Source: Solimicrobium silvestre
GTDB lineage: Bacteria > Pseudomonadota > Gammaproteobacteria > Burkholderiales > Burkholderiaceae_D
Direction: 5' to 3'
Assembly (NCBI RefSeq): GCF_002976435.1
Contig: NZ_PUGF01000016.1
Span: 1-64,000 of the forward strand
DNA: 64,000 bases
The notes below the pieces were generated by a model. That model saw only the letters and a list, made by a program, of their open reading frames with translations, searched no databases and was not told the origin of the DNA. The first letter of the stretch is position 1, and every line of letters begins with the position of its first letter. The translations under genes and the position numbers were made by a program. This document shows, in pieces, positions 17,395 to 26,330 of the stretch.

Positions 17395-19974
17395 TTAAGG
17401 CGTTACCGCTACTGGTTTTGATGCGGCGTTTTTAACATCGGCGTTTTTCACATATTTATCGAACCAACGAATCATCTCGTAAATAAGCTGCTCATTCGAT
17501 TCCATCGCTGTATACCAATGCGGTTCATGCGGCAACATCACTAAGCGAGTTGTACCGCCGTTACCGCGAATCGCTTCGTAGAGTTTGCTCGCTTGCAAAG
17601 GTGTTGTGCCCGGATTGGCATCGTCCGCACCGTGCACAATCAGCAGCGGTGTTTTGAGTTTATCGGCATAGAAAAACGGCGACACTTTACGATAAACATC
17701 GCTGGCTTCCCAAACCGATCTTTGTTCACTCTGGAAACCGAACGGCGTGAGCGTCTTGTTGTAAGAACCGCTGGTAGCAACACCGGCTCGGAACAAATCC
17801 GAATGTGTCACCAGGTTGGCAGTCATTAACGCGCCATGACTGTGTCCGGTAACGCCGATTCTGTCCGGGTCGGCAACACCTAAGCGCACCGCTTCATTGA
17901 CTGCCGCTTTGGCATCCGCAACGAGTTGCTCCATATATGTGTCATAGGCCTTTTTAGGATCGCCGACGATAGGAAATGCCGCGTTGTCGATGATCGCGTA
18001 ACCCGCCAACAGCAACAGTTTGTATTGACGTAAGCGCGTGAAAGTTGCTTGCGAGCCGGTTACTTGCCCAGCCTTGGATGCATCGGCATAGTCAAGTGGA
18101 TAGGCGTACAAAATGGTAGGAACGCGCGTTCCGTCTTTGTAACCAGGTGGTGTGTACAAGGTAAAAGACAGATCAAGTCCATCGGCGCGTTTGTATTTAA
18201 CCAGGCGTTTTTTAATCTCTCTCACTTCAGGTGTTGGGTCTGGAATGTGAGTAATCGCAACGCTGGTAGATGCATACGCAGCTTCACCTTTTGGCGCAGT
18301 GATTGCTTTTCCCAGAGTTCGGGCAAACGCGTTCGGCGTATCCGTTATCGATTGACTCCAGGTTAAAAAAGTCTGCGTGTCTGATCCATTAAAGGACAAA
18401 AACCGTTCATAAGAAGTTTTGTCGCTGCGGAACAGGCGTTCTACTTTATGCGTTTTAAAATTGAATCGATCCAGGAATGGGCGATCTCCGTCTGGCGAAG
18501 CACCAGCGCCGGATAAGTAGATTGCATCACCATCTTGACGCATTACCCACGCACCGTTTGCCAGTTGGCGAGTTACCGGCATGCCAGGGTTTTCATATTT
18601 TTCATCGGTAGACATATCCCAGAACAGGCGCGGCTTGGCCGGTTTTTCATCCACGTTGATTGTAAAACTGCGTCTCCAGTGACGGTTGTTATCGTACTCC
18701 GTCAAAATTGCCAGGCTAGGCTGTTCGCTCCAGATGAATCCGACATAACGCTGTTCGGTGCGCGTGATTTCAACTGCCGGTGATGTAAACGGCGCTTTCA
18801 GCATCAGCACTTTATCGCGTGCCGGAACCTTGACGTTCCAGTCACCGCCGTCTAATGCTTCAGCCCAAATCAGTGAGGCAGGATCGGTAGCACGCCAGGA
18901 AAATGCGCGTGGACCAACTGGCACGCCGTGAATCGGCACGCGATCGGCGAGTGGATTTGATGCGATATGTTGCTTGCTTATTTGCTCGCTAGTAAGTGCT
19001 GACCAGACTTCAATTGTTTTTGGAAAGCGCTCATAAGTTGTTACGTAAGAATAAGGCTTTCTGATCGTGGAAACCAACAAGTGCTGTCCATCCGGTGCCA
19101 AATCGACTGTTTCATAATTACCCGGTTTACCGATTGGTGTAATGACTGAACTGCTGACATCAACCAAGGCAAGTTGTGAAGTGGCGTAGTAATCGAATAG
19201 GTCTTCATCATGCTTGTTGCCAAGCGTATCGCGGTTTTCGTACGTGCTGCTTTGTCCTTTTGAACCGTCAGTTTCCTGAATGCTCGGACCGCTAGGAATG
19301 AGTGGTTCAGGAGGTGGCGGCGGCATACCATCTGGGACGAGTTTGACCAAGAGTGTTTTTTGATCAGCCATCCATTGCAGTTCGTCGTTGAGCATGGGGT
19401 TGAGGCGTACGCCCGGAACGCGATGTACTGCACCAGTCATTCCATCACCAACCCAGAGCTCGACCGCCTCGGCTGCAATATTGATAAAGGCGAAGTGCTT
19501 CCCATCCGCCGCCCAAATCGGCACACCAGGGCATGCGCCTTCAGGAAGTGCTACAGGCGTTTGCTTGCCGTCTGCAATGCGCACCAGTTCGAAGCTACTG
19601 GCACAAGGAGTAATTCCATAACCGCCGGGAGTGTCGTGTTTGCTGTGATTTTTTGATTCGACACGCACACCGGCAAGGCGTAAGAAAGGAGTTGCCACGC
19701 GTGAAATGGATGGGTAATCCTGCATAGAAACCAGCAACATCATGTCTTGCGTCGGGCTGACACTGGCTGTCGGTGGTGAGGGCGCGTGCATCACATCTAA
19801 AATATTTTTTGGCGGCTGATTGTAGCCAGATAGTGCTGCTGACGCTGTTGCTGCATTTGGTTGAGCATCCATTGACGTAGCGATTGAACTCGCTGGGGCA
19901 AGCAAGAGCATGGATAAGCTCATTAGTACTGCACGGCTTTTGGGTAGTCGTTTAACTGACCAGACTGATTGCAT
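17395..19974 (-). CDS. S9 family (prolyl oligopeptidase/glutamyl endopeptidase-like) serine peptidase
   Basis: 859 aa with a signal peptide (LMSLSMLLLAPASSIA). The N-terminal ~550 residues form a repeated beta-propeller-like region that includes a WAADGKHFAFINI repeat. The C-terminal alpha/beta hydrolase has the nucleophile GHSHGA near 711, the acid HGADDAN near 782 and the base PHEPHWY near 818. The layout resembles the S9D glutamyl endopeptidase group, but specificity cannot be read from the sequence. Probably periplasmic. A strong AGGAGG site precedes the start. Followed by the S41 protease gene. Confidence 0.88.
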   Translation of the reverse strand: MQSVWSVKRLPKSRAVLMSLSMLLLAPASSIATSMDAQPNAATASAALSGYNQPPKNILDVMHAPSPPTASVSPTQDMMLLVSMQDYPSISRVATPFLRLAGVRVESKNHSKHDTPGGYGITPCASSFELVRIADGKQTPVALPEGACPGVPIWAADGKHFAFINIAAEAVELWVGDGMTGAVHRVPGVRLNPMLNDELQWMADQKTLLVKLVPDGMPPPPPEPLIPSGPSIQETDGSKGQSSTYENRDTLGNKHDEDLFDYYATSQLALVDVSSSVITPIGKPGNYETVDLAPDGQHLLVSTIRKPYSYVTTYERFPKTIEVWSALTSEQISKQHIASNPLADRVPIHGVPVGPRAFSWRATDPASLIWAEALDGGDWNVKVPARDKVLMLKAPFTSPAVEITRTEQRYVGFIWSEQPSLAILTEYDNNRHWRRSFTINVDEKPAKPRLFWDMSTDEKYENPGMPVTRQLANGAWVMRQDGDAIYLSGAGASPDGDRPFLDRFNFKTHKVERLFRSDKTSYERFLSFNGSDTQTFLTWSQSITDTPNAFARTLGKAITAPKGEAAYASTSVAITHIPDPTPEVREIKKRLVKYKRADGLDLSFTLYTPPGYKDGTRVPTILYAYPLDYADASKAGQVTGSQATFTRLRQYKLLLLAGYAIIDNAAFPIVGDPKKAYDTYMEQLVADAKAAVNEAVRLGVADPDRIGVTGHSHGALMTANLVTHSDLFRAGVATSGSYNKTLTPFGFQSEQRSVWEASDVYRKVSPFFYADKLKTPLLIVHGADDANPGTTPLQASKLYEAIRGNGGTTRLVMLPHEPHWYTAMESNEQLIYEMIRWFDKYVKNADVKNAASKPVAVTP

Positions 19975-20236
19975 AAAACCTCCTTTTTAATTTAGTACAT
20001 TACTCCCACACACATTAATCTGCTCACGATATTCTTTGCTTGTGAGCAAGCTTGAATTGTGTATCCTGCCATAAACTAACTGGCAATGCTATCTCGAATT
20101 CGACATGGGTTTGATAGTCCGTTTTAGGTGGCTAGCGGCTGTTACATCTGTCGCCACTTATGAAGATTTTGACAAACCAGCACCAGCAGAGGGATACTTC
20201 GGCTCTTGTTTGGATGCATCTCAAAGGAAAAGTAAC

Positions 20237-21352
20237 GTGGAATTATTAAAACTCGATTGCCTGGGGCAACCGCTAATATTGACTGGCTCAATGGCGGGTT
20301 GGCAGCAATTATTTTTGGGCAGTACCCTGGTTTCGCAACTGGCTGCTACGGCGGACACCGAAAACCGCCGCGTTCATGAATTTGAATTACAGACCGAATT
20401 GAAGCTGAACACCAACCCGGAACAGCCGGATTTAAGCAGATTGCGTTGCCGCTTGGAAAGCTCGTTGATCTGGCAACCATTTAATCTGGATTACCAGTTT
20501 TTCATCAACGATGAATTAGTCGCTCAAGGCCAGCGCAACACCAAAGATATTGAGCAACAAGTGCCAACCCAGACTGCCCAAGCCAGCAAGCCATTTAGTT
20601 TTATTGGTCTCGGTGCGTTATTGATGAAGTTATTAAAAAGCGCCAAGGTCGTTAAGGTGATCTTGGCTGGCGTTAGTCTGGCGGCTTATTCGTGGTTGTT
20701 TTCGTTTCAGTTTGCGGTGGCATTAATCACTTGCCTAGTGTTTCATGAGTACGGCCATATTCGTGCCATGCGCTATTTTGGAATGAAGACCAAAGGCATT
20801 TATCTAATCCCGTTTTTGGGTGGAGCAGCAGTCACTGAAGATAAAATCAATACGCGTTGGCAAAACGTAGCGATTTCTATGATGGGGCCGTGTTTTGGGC
20901 TGCTAATGTCGCTGGCCTGCATGGTGGCTTTTTGGTTTAGCGACAATATGTTCTTTGCCGGTTTGGCGGTATTTAATGCCATGTTTAATTTGTTCAACTT
21001 GCTGCCGGTGCTGCCGCTGGACGGTGGGCATATATTAAAGAGCATCAGCTTTTCCATGAATAACACTTTTGGTATTGTGCTGTGCATTCTCGGCGCGCTC
21101 ATCGGTGTGGTGCTGTGTTACACCTTTCACCTGACTTTGCTTGGCTTCTTTCTATTGATAGGTTGCCTTGATATTTTTATGGAATGGCGTACCCGCCACA
21201 ACAGCCATTTGCTGCCGTTAGATCGTTACGGACAGATATTTTCAGCAGTGTGGTATTGCGCTTTGGTGGCCAGCTTAATTGGGATAATTGTTTATTTCGC
21301 CGGTCATGGTGATGAGATGCTGACTATGCCTATGCATATTTTGAAAAGCTAA
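20237..21352 (+). CDS. M50 family membrane metalloprotease (site-2-protease-like)
   Basis: 371 aa from the GTG at 20237. A cytosolic N-terminal ~130 residues is followed by about six transmembrane segments. The zinc-binding HEYGH motif sits in the membrane near residue 169 (CLVFHEYGHIRAMRYFG) and the third ligand in LPVLPLDGGHIL near 260. These are the two signatures of intramembrane site-2 proteases, which cleave membrane-bound substrates. I prefer the GTG because AAAGG lies 8-9 bp before it and the family-like VELLKLDCLGQPL starts there; a longer ATG start at 20105 exists. No obvious substrate or sigma/anti-sigma pair is next to it. Confidence 0.8.
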   Translation: MELLKLDCLGQPLILTGSMAGWQQLFLGSTLVSQLAATADTENRRVHEFELQTELKLNTNPEQPDLSRLRCRLESSLIWQPFNLDYQFFINDELVAQGQRNTKDIEQQVPTQTAQASKPFSFIGLGALLMKLLKSAKVVKVILAGVSLAAYSWLFSFQFAVALITCLVFHEYGHIRAMRYFGMKTKGIYLIPFLGGAAVTEDKINTRWQNVAISMMGPCFGLLMSLACMVAFWFSDNMFFAGLAVFNAMFNLFNLLPVLPLDGGHILKSISFSMNNTFGIVLCILGALIGVVLCYTFHLTLLGFFLLIGCLDIFMEWRTRHNSHLLPLDRYGQIFSAVWYCALVASLIGIIVYFAGHGDEMLTMPMHILKS

Positions 21353-21381
21353 TTCAGGACAGGTCAGCTTAATCGAAAGAA

Positions 21382-21906
21382 TTATTCAGGTGGAAAGTGT
21401 AATTGAGAAAAAGCACGACCAGCCTGTATCGCTCGGCGTTCTATTTCGGCACTTGATGTTATCCAGTCTTTTTGCTCAAGAAACAGTAAAAAGGCGCGGG
21501 TACTCACCTTACGACAATTATCCGGTAGCAAAAAACTGGCACGGGCAATTTTATGATCTTCAAACAAAAATACACCGTTTTTTAGCGGCTTCGCTAAAGC
21601 AAAGCCGTTCATTACTTCCTGAATTGCCAATTCGCCCAAATTAGCCGTTTTCACTAAAGAGTTAATTTTCTCTTTCTGATAATGCGCAAAAGTCTTAGTT
21701 GGCAAGACGGATAATTGCTTGTCAACAACCCATTGCGCCAGCTTTTCACTAGTCGGCGTAACATTGCGGGTCACTTCATGCAACACCATATCCACCAACT
21801 GTACTGACCAACCCGGTAGCAACAATACATCCAGCGCATCAGCGTACGCCAACGTAATTAAGGGGCCGGCGTCGGGTAATAAAATAATATTGGTTGAAGC
21901 AGTCAT
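21382..21906 (-). CDS. PIN-domain-like toxin of a toxin-antitoxin pair
   Basis: 174 aa. The N-terminal LLPDAGPLITLAYADAL is the first acidic motif of PIN-type RNases. VDMVLHEVT supplies an acidic residue, NLGELAIQEVM a conserved Glu and FLFEDHKIARAS the later Asp. Family knowledge: such proteins cleave RNA and are held inactive by the partner protein. It begins 12 bp after the stop of the ribbon-helix-helix gene at 21919-22266, the standard antitoxin-toxin order. Assignment rests on motifs and context; activity is not shown. Confidence 0.7.
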   Translation of the reverse strand: MTASTNIILLPDAGPLITLAYADALDVLLLPGWSVQLVDMVLHEVTRNVTPTSEKLAQWVVDKQLSVLPTKTFAHYQKEKINSLVKTANLGELAIQEVMNGFALAKPLKNGVFLFEDHKIARASFLLPDNCRKVSTRAFLLFLEQKDWITSSAEIERRAIQAGRAFSQLHFPPE

Positions 21907-21918
21907 GGCCGGATCAGC

Positions 21919-22266
21919 TTAAGGAAGTAGTGTATGCAAATCATTGGCCATGCTTTGCGTTACCTCTTCCGGCAACCTCGGCATTGGCAAATGACTTTGC
22001 GCCATCAGCAAAAATAAGTCTTCTGCGCCAGTAATTCCCAACTGTGTCATCACCGCGACATCATCAATACGACCAAGAGAAAAATCCAACAAGGTTCTGA
22101 AATTTTGATTATTACCAGCTTCTGCCGCCTCAAACGTTTCGACCAGATAACGCAATTCGGCATTAAACAAAGCATTAATTGAGGTATCCGTCTTGGCAGC
22201 GATGATCTTTACACGTTTGAGTAAATCACGATCAACGGAACCGGTGAAATTGACTGTGGTTGCCAT
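21919..22266 (-). CDS. Ribbon-helix-helix antitoxin
   Basis: 115 aa from the Met at 22266, which has a strong AAGGAG site. The first ~50 residues (VNFTGSVDRDLLKRVKIIAAKTDTS, in two parts: a short strand and two helices) are an Arc/MetJ-type DNA-binding fold; the remainder would wrap the PIN toxin. Such proteins repress their own operon. A palindrome at 22290-22320 just upstream is a likely operator. A decayed second copy of this gene start and its promoter lies at 23975-24079. Confidence 0.7.
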   Translation of the reverse strand: MATTVNFTGSVDRDLLKRVKIIAAKTDTSINALFNAELRYLVETFEAAEAGNNQNFRTLLDFSLGRIDDVAVMTQLGITGAEDLFLLMAQSHLPMPRLPEEVTQSMANDLHTLLP

Positions 22267-22289
22267 GATGAGTCTCCTTTTGATTTTTA

Positions 22290-22320
22290 CACATAAATAA
22301 GTGTAGCACATGATTATGTG
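22290..22320. promoter_or_regulatory. Candidate operator of the toxin-antitoxin operon
   Basis: Inverted repeat CACATAA (22290-22296) and TTATGTG (22314-22320) with a small GTG-TAG-CAC palindrome between them, 24 bp upstream of the antitoxin start. Autoregulation through such sites is usual for ribbon-helix-helix antitoxins. The left arm is also kept in the decayed copy near 24070. Confidence 0.45.
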
Positions 22321-22425
22321 GTGCAATAAGGCTCTTCCTTGGTTAAATTTGATTGAGCCTCTTTTCACGTTTAAAGAACTGGCCTGGCGATAGTAGAGGT
22401 TTGAATATTTAGTGGCAATATCATT

Positions 22426-22977
22426 CTATTTTTCGTCAGGAACGATCGTACGTTTTCCTATCCACATACGCTGGAAAAGACCATTTTTCAACACGAAATG
22501 GTGATAGAGCGCTGCCACAACATGCCCGGTAATAAGAAGGGCCAATAACGTTGCAAGAATCGCATGGGCCTGGAACGTTGGGAGTACTGAGAAAGTGTCA
22601 GGCAGAGCGCCATTGGGCTGAAATGCGCCGCGAATCACGTAGCCGGTGGAAAACCCGGTGGCGATCATCAGGAACACGATCACATATAAACTTAAGTGCG
22701 TAATCGATGCAAGCCGATTGAGCCGAGGCGAACCACTTTCCGCCGGGGCCGGACGGGCACTTGTAGTGCGGATAATGACGCGCAGGATCATCAATACGAA
22801 CACGAACATGCCGCCCGCCATGTGCAACTTCAGGATGTCGAGTTTCTTCGGATCGATGTTCGGCATTTCTTCAAGCACGAAGAAGCCAACGCACATAAGG
22901 CCAATGATCATCAGCGCAATCAGCCAATGCAGCGCGACGAGTACCGGCTGGTATCGCGAAGCGATGGCGCGGCTCAT
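22426..22977 (-). CDS. Cytochrome b561 family membrane protein
   Basis: 183 aa with four transmembrane helices. Histidines in VALHWLIAL, LKLHMAGG, QAHAILA and GHVVAALYHH match the haem ligands of the diheme cytochrome b561 (YodB/CybB) family, which passes electrons from quinol or superoxide across the inner membrane. The start at 22977 overlaps the stop of the SRPBCC gene in an ATGA, so translation is coupled. Last gene of an ArsR-SRPBCC-b561 operon. Electron donor and acceptor unknown. Confidence 0.85.
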   Translation of the reverse strand: MSRAIASRYQPVLVALHWLIALMIIGLMCVGFFVLEEMPNIDPKKLDILKLHMAGGMFVFVLMILRVIIRTTSARPAPAESGSPRLNRLASITHLSLYVIVFLMIATGFSTGYVIRGAFQPNGALPDTFSVLPTFQAHAILATLLALLITGHVVAALYHHFVLKNGLFQRMWIGKRTIVPDEK

Positions 22978-23381
22978 GACAGTCCCCCAACCACGCGATC
23001 GAGCGCGGCGAAGAATTTTTGCCACCCGTATTTTGCACCCTCGTAGGCCTGTTGCTGGTCTGGCCTGAAACCCGACTGTTCCATGCGCAGATGGGTCCCC
23101 GTACTAGTAGGAGTGAGAGTCCAAGTGACAACACTCTTGAGACCAAGGGCTTCCCATGCGTAGGACAGCGCTTTGTTTGGTTCGACCGCGAGAACGTGGC
23201 AGTGTACGACACCCCAGTCTGCGCGAAGATCGAAACGGTGGCCCACGATCGGCTGGAAGTCGTTCTTCATCAGCCATTCTTCAATGAGCGGGCCTTGTGT
23301 GAGAGCACGCCAGATTTTTTCGAGAGGATGCGGCATTTCCCTCTCAACAATCAACGTTTTGGTTTCATCGGTTTGCATCAT
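22974..23381 (-). CDS. SRPBCC (AHSA1-type) domain protein
   Basis: 135 aa, a START-like helix-grip fold: VEREMPHPLEKIWRALT at the N-terminus, EEWLMKNDF, then strands ending HLRMEQSGF and a long C-terminal helix (GWQKFFAALDRVV). Such proteins bind hydrophobic ligands; together with an ArsR regulator they are a common two-gene module whose ligand is usually unknown. Overlaps the ArsR gene upstream and the b561 gene downstream by about 4 bp each, indicating a tightly coupled operon. Confidence 0.87.
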   Translation of the reverse strand: MMQTDETKTLIVEREMPHPLEKIWRALTQGPLIEEWLMKNDFQPIVGHRFDLRADWGVVHCHVLAVEPNKALSYAWEALGLKSVVTWTLTPTSTGTHLRMEQSGFRPDQQQAYEGAKYGWQKFFAALDRVVGGLS

Positions 23382-23701
23382 TGATCCATCCTTTTTAATA
23401 AGTCTTCCAAACGGTCAAATTGGTTATCCCAGAAGGTCGAGTAAAAATTGATCCAGTTAATCAGTGGCGCCAGTGCCTTCGGCTCGGCGCTGTAATAGGT
23501 CTCACGACCTGCACGTCTGCCGCGAACCAAACCAGCTTGATTGAGCGCGGCAAGGTGTTTCGAAATCGCAGGTTGTGATACTCCAGATGGATCCGTTAAG
23601 GCATGAACAGTCATTTCGCCGTCTCTGCTCAAGCGCTCAAAAATGGCACGCCGGGTTGGATCAGACAAAATTTTCAGAACGGCTGTTGGTTCGGCGTGCA
23701 T
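23378..23701 (-). CDS. ArsR family transcriptional regulator
   Basis: 107 aa winged helix-turn-helix: LKILSDPTRRAIFERL, recognition helix SQPAISKHLAALNQAGLV and wing RRAGRETYYS. No metal-binding CxC motif in helix 3, so it probably does not sense arsenite. The FYSTFWDNQFDRLEDLL tail matches the ArsR group that accompanies SRPBCC proteins. First gene of a three-gene overlapping operon and its probable autoregulator. Confidence 0.9.
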   Translation of the reverse strand: MHAEPTAVLKILSDPTRRAIFERLSRDGEMTVHALTDPSGVSQPAISKHLAALNQAGLVRGRRAGRETYYSAEPKALAPLINWINFYSTFWDNQFDRLEDLLKRMDQ

Positions 23702-24349
23702 TGCTAATCCTCATCTAGGTAAACTTTGTTTCGATTTTCATGAAACTGCTGGTTGTAATGAAGCATAGCCAACTGGTTATGAATAATCAAGGAATATTTT
23801 CCGCACGTTTTGAACTCAATTTAATCGATTTTCGTTACTTTTTTGTTGGTGCGACAAGGAAGAATTTAACGCCTTTTTACGATTTCGCCGCGATGCATTT
23901 AGACCTGTGGAGCTCTAATTGTTGCGTCAACTGCTCATTCCAATTCGCGTAAAGTTTTAATGCTAAATACCTAGCTCGGCAGCGATGATCTTACAAGCTT
24001 GAGTAATTTACGAACAACGAAATCTTGAAATTGATTGTGGTTTTCATGATGATTCTCATTTTGATTTTTACACATAAAGAGAGAGTTGCCAGTTGAAATA
24101 TATTTCATTTTATTAACATAATTGATAGAATGGAAATAGCGCAGTAGGTGAGCGATTTACTAGCTCAGTGCATTGTGAATGACAAAATTGGCACAGTGCG
24201 GACATGCGAGCGTCTTCTCAGTAACGGTCGCTCATTCAAAATTGATGGAGCACTCAAATGGGCGATAGTCTTCCACGCTTTGCAACATCTATTACTCCAG
24301 ATTCATGCAAATATCGCTGCATTAATCATAACCAACTCAGAAAAATTAT
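23702..24349. other. Intergenic region with a decayed antitoxin copy
   Basis: Apart from the antitoxin remnant at 23975-24079 I see no supported gene. Two + strand frames (23740-23952 and 24148-24369) lack ribosome binding sites and family resemblance. The region upstream of 23972 should hold the ArsR operon promoter. Confidence 0.6.
23975..24047 (-). pseudogene. Decayed duplicate of the antitoxin gene start
   Basis: Minus-strand sequence from 24079 to 23975 aligns to 22297-22192, covering the promoter left arm, leader and the first ~25 codons of the antitoxin gene. It begins MKTTINF against MATTVNF in the intact gene, then a one-base deletion shifts the frame and it stops after 18 codons; a second indel follows near AAGATC. 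The remainder of the gene and the toxin are absent. Same orientation as the intact copy, 1.8 kb away. Confidence 0.75.
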
Positions 24350-24721
24350 ATGATCTCCAAAATTACTAACGCAGTTGCAATTTGCGGCATTCTCATGTTG
24401 TCCGCCTGCTCAACTCAGGGAACTTTCGTAATTCCAGAGGGAAGTAAACTCTACCTGGGAGGACGCCCTGAACCAGTTAAAGTTGAACCTGATGGGACAG
24501 TAGATACTTATGCATTTGGATGGGAATCCATGGGCGTACCACCGAACAAAGGCATTCAATATCGTTTGGAAGAAGATGGTAAAACAACGCAAGAGGGGCG
24601 TCTGCGTCCAGTTTTGCGGGTGAAGGCAATTTTCCTACCGCCCATTTTTGGAATTCTTGCGGTGCCAACTGGTCTAAACCCTAACATTACCTACAATCTT
24701 GTTACAGGTAAGCAAGAGTAA
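24350..24721 (+). CDS. Small lipoprotein of unknown function
   Basis: 123 aa. Signal peptide with lipobox LSAC near residue 20, so the mature protein is lipid-anchored. The remainder contains a VIPEGSKLYLGGRPEPVKV strand region and a hydrophobic IFLPPIFGILAVP segment near the end. I recognise no family. No strong ribosome binding site. It is probably a stand-alone gene. Confidence 0.6.
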   Translation: MISKITNAVAICGILMLSACSTQGTFVIPEGSKLYLGGRPEPVKVEPDGTVDTYAFGWESMGVPPNKGIQYRLEEDGKTTQEGRLRPVLRVKAIFLPPIFGILAVPTGLNPNITYNLVTGKQE

Positions 24722-24901
24722 ATGACGTATTAGGTTATAGAATAATCGCCTCCTAAATAGTATTCAGCTAGGTTCGTTGAATCCTTTTTAGAGGTGAAAG
24801 ACCACATTCGCCGTACGAACTTGACGGTCAGATAGCATATACAATTTATTTAGATTATAAAAACACCCAATTAACAAAATCGGACCTGTCAGGGAAACAG
24901 T

Positions 24902-25459
24902 ATGACTATCCAAACAAAAGTAACGCTCAATTCCTGGCTAATAATCGGCGTTTTTCTTTCCCTATTGACCAGTTCGCTGCAAGCCTTTGGTGATTCAACT
25001 ATTCAGAAATGCAAAAGATCCGACGGCTCCATATTTTACCAACAAGATGTTTGTCCGCCCGGCACCAATAGCAGCACCTTTGCTGTAAATTCAGACCAAT
25101 CGGACAGTCTGACACTGTACGCCAACAGCGGCCATCAATACAGCACCACGTTAACTATTAATGGTGTTACGGTGCCGGGTTTCATTGATACCGGCGCAAC
25201 CTTTGTGGTTGTATCACTGGAAACTGCGATCAAGATGCATTTGGCGGGCGAAGGTTTTAGAGCGCAATATATGCAAACTGCAAATGGCGTAATCAGATCG
25301 GCGAATAAGACGATTCCGGTGATTAAGGTTGGAAAATTTGAACTGTATAACGTTGAAATTTCTATCGTTGCCAATGCGCCGACCCTGATCGGCATGAGTG
25401 CGCTGAGTCAGCTTAAATTTTCCAATGAAAATGGCAATATGACCTTAAGTAAGCGTTAA
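24902..25459 (+). CDS. Secreted retropepsin-like aspartic protease with DUF4124 domain
   Basis: 185 aa. A signal peptide (to ~residue 30, ending QAFGDS) is followed by a DUF4124-like segment (KCKRSDGSIFYQQDVCPPGT, two Cys). A clan AA retropepsin domain follows, with the catalytic motif FIDTGATFVVVS near residue 97 and the second half IGMSALSQL. Bacterial single-lobe retropepsins act as dimers. Periplasmic proteolysis is inferred; the substrate is unknown. Monocistronic. Confidence 0.82.
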   Translation: MTIQTKVTLNSWLIIGVFLSLLTSSLQAFGDSTIQKCKRSDGSIFYQQDVCPPGTNSSTFAVNSDQSDSLTLYANSGHQYSTTLTINGVTVPGFIDTGATFVVVSLETAIKMHLAGEGFRAQYMQTANGVIRSANKTIPVIKVGKFELYNVEISIVANAPTLIGMSALSQLKFSNENGNMTLSKR

Positions 25460-26330
25460 ATTGGCAACTATATTTTTAACGTAAATATGTTGAGTTACAT
25501 CTCACAGAAGTAAATTTTTTTAAAAACTAATGTGCGCAGCCATTTAATTTTTGAGCGACTGGAGGCGGCACGAAAATTTTATTCACTCTACTCACTAAAA
25601 AACGACAATCCGTAAAAATTGAGAATAATCGTCATATCAACAACCTAGATTCATCAGGCCATTAAATTCGTTCTAATGCGAACCCCGCACCTTAATTTCC
25701 TCCTTCAAAAAACGCCACACCAGCGGATCAGTCATTGCGGCAACATTAATTCGCATCCGCGTAGATGGTTGCTGGTTCGGTGAAAACATGCTTCCCGGTG
25801 ACAGTAAAATTCCTTGTTCTAATGCCGCCTCGGCCAGCGCGTTGGTGTCGCAGCTGGCGACGATAAATAGGTAATTTAGTTGACGAATTTTTCGATAAAT
25901 TAGCTCAAATACTTGTATTTTGGAGAAGATAATTTTGACGATTATCTTAATAAACTATCAAACGGATATGACTAAGCCATGACAATTGTGGTGCAAATTC
26001 TAGATTTTTTAATAAACTGACAAAATAATTGACTATTAATTATCCGTGATAGTAGTGTCTGCCTTGCTAAAGGATTGGGCGCTCTTATCGCAATGGCTAG
26101 CTGATGCCGTATCTCGTTGGGACAGGATTTCCCTGATTTCCCCTTAGCACAACCTCAAATGTATTACCGAAGAAAGCATCCTTTTGGATCTAACGCGTGG
26201 CAGCGCCTTGAGCCGCTCGTGATGATGTGGAGGATGCTTAACGCCTTAACGAAAGTCGTTTGAGTAGTTGTTACAGGTCGACGTTCGTCTAAGAAATTTA
26301 CTACCACTTAGTTAAATTCACGGAGAAAAA
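25460..26330. other. Intergenic region between retropepsin and S53 genes
   Basis: Holds a 3'-terminal fragment of a MocR-type gene (25673-25866) that duplicates the end of the intact gene at 29270. The part from 25870 to 26330 is AT-rich up to about 26050, then more G+C-rich; it must contain the S53 promoter but I cannot pick one with confidence. Confidence 0.6.
25673..25866 (-). pseudogene. 3'-terminal fragment of a MocR-type regulator gene
   Basis: Encodes in frame the last ~60 residues of a MocR aminotransferase domain, from CDTNALAEAALEQG through MTDPLVWRFLKEE to a stop. By my alignment 164 of 185 bases match the intact gene end at 29270-29461, yet only about two residues differ; most changes are silent. 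The upstream 85% of the gene is missing. The fragment therefore came from a functional diverged allele rather than from a decayed local copy. Same orientation as the intact gene. Confidence 0.85.

Noticed and set aside
21382-22266. Possible assignment of the PIN/RHH pair to VapBC
   Set aside because: The toxin is longer than VapC (~130 aa) and the motifs match the wider PIN/DUF3368 group, so only the general class is given.
23740-23952. 70-codon + strand frame in the ArsR upstream region
   Set aside because: No ribosome binding site, no family, and it covers the region where the ArsR promoter should be.
24148-24369. 73-codon frame before the lipoprotein gene
   Set aside because: It overlaps the lipoprotein start, and no family or coding signal supports it.
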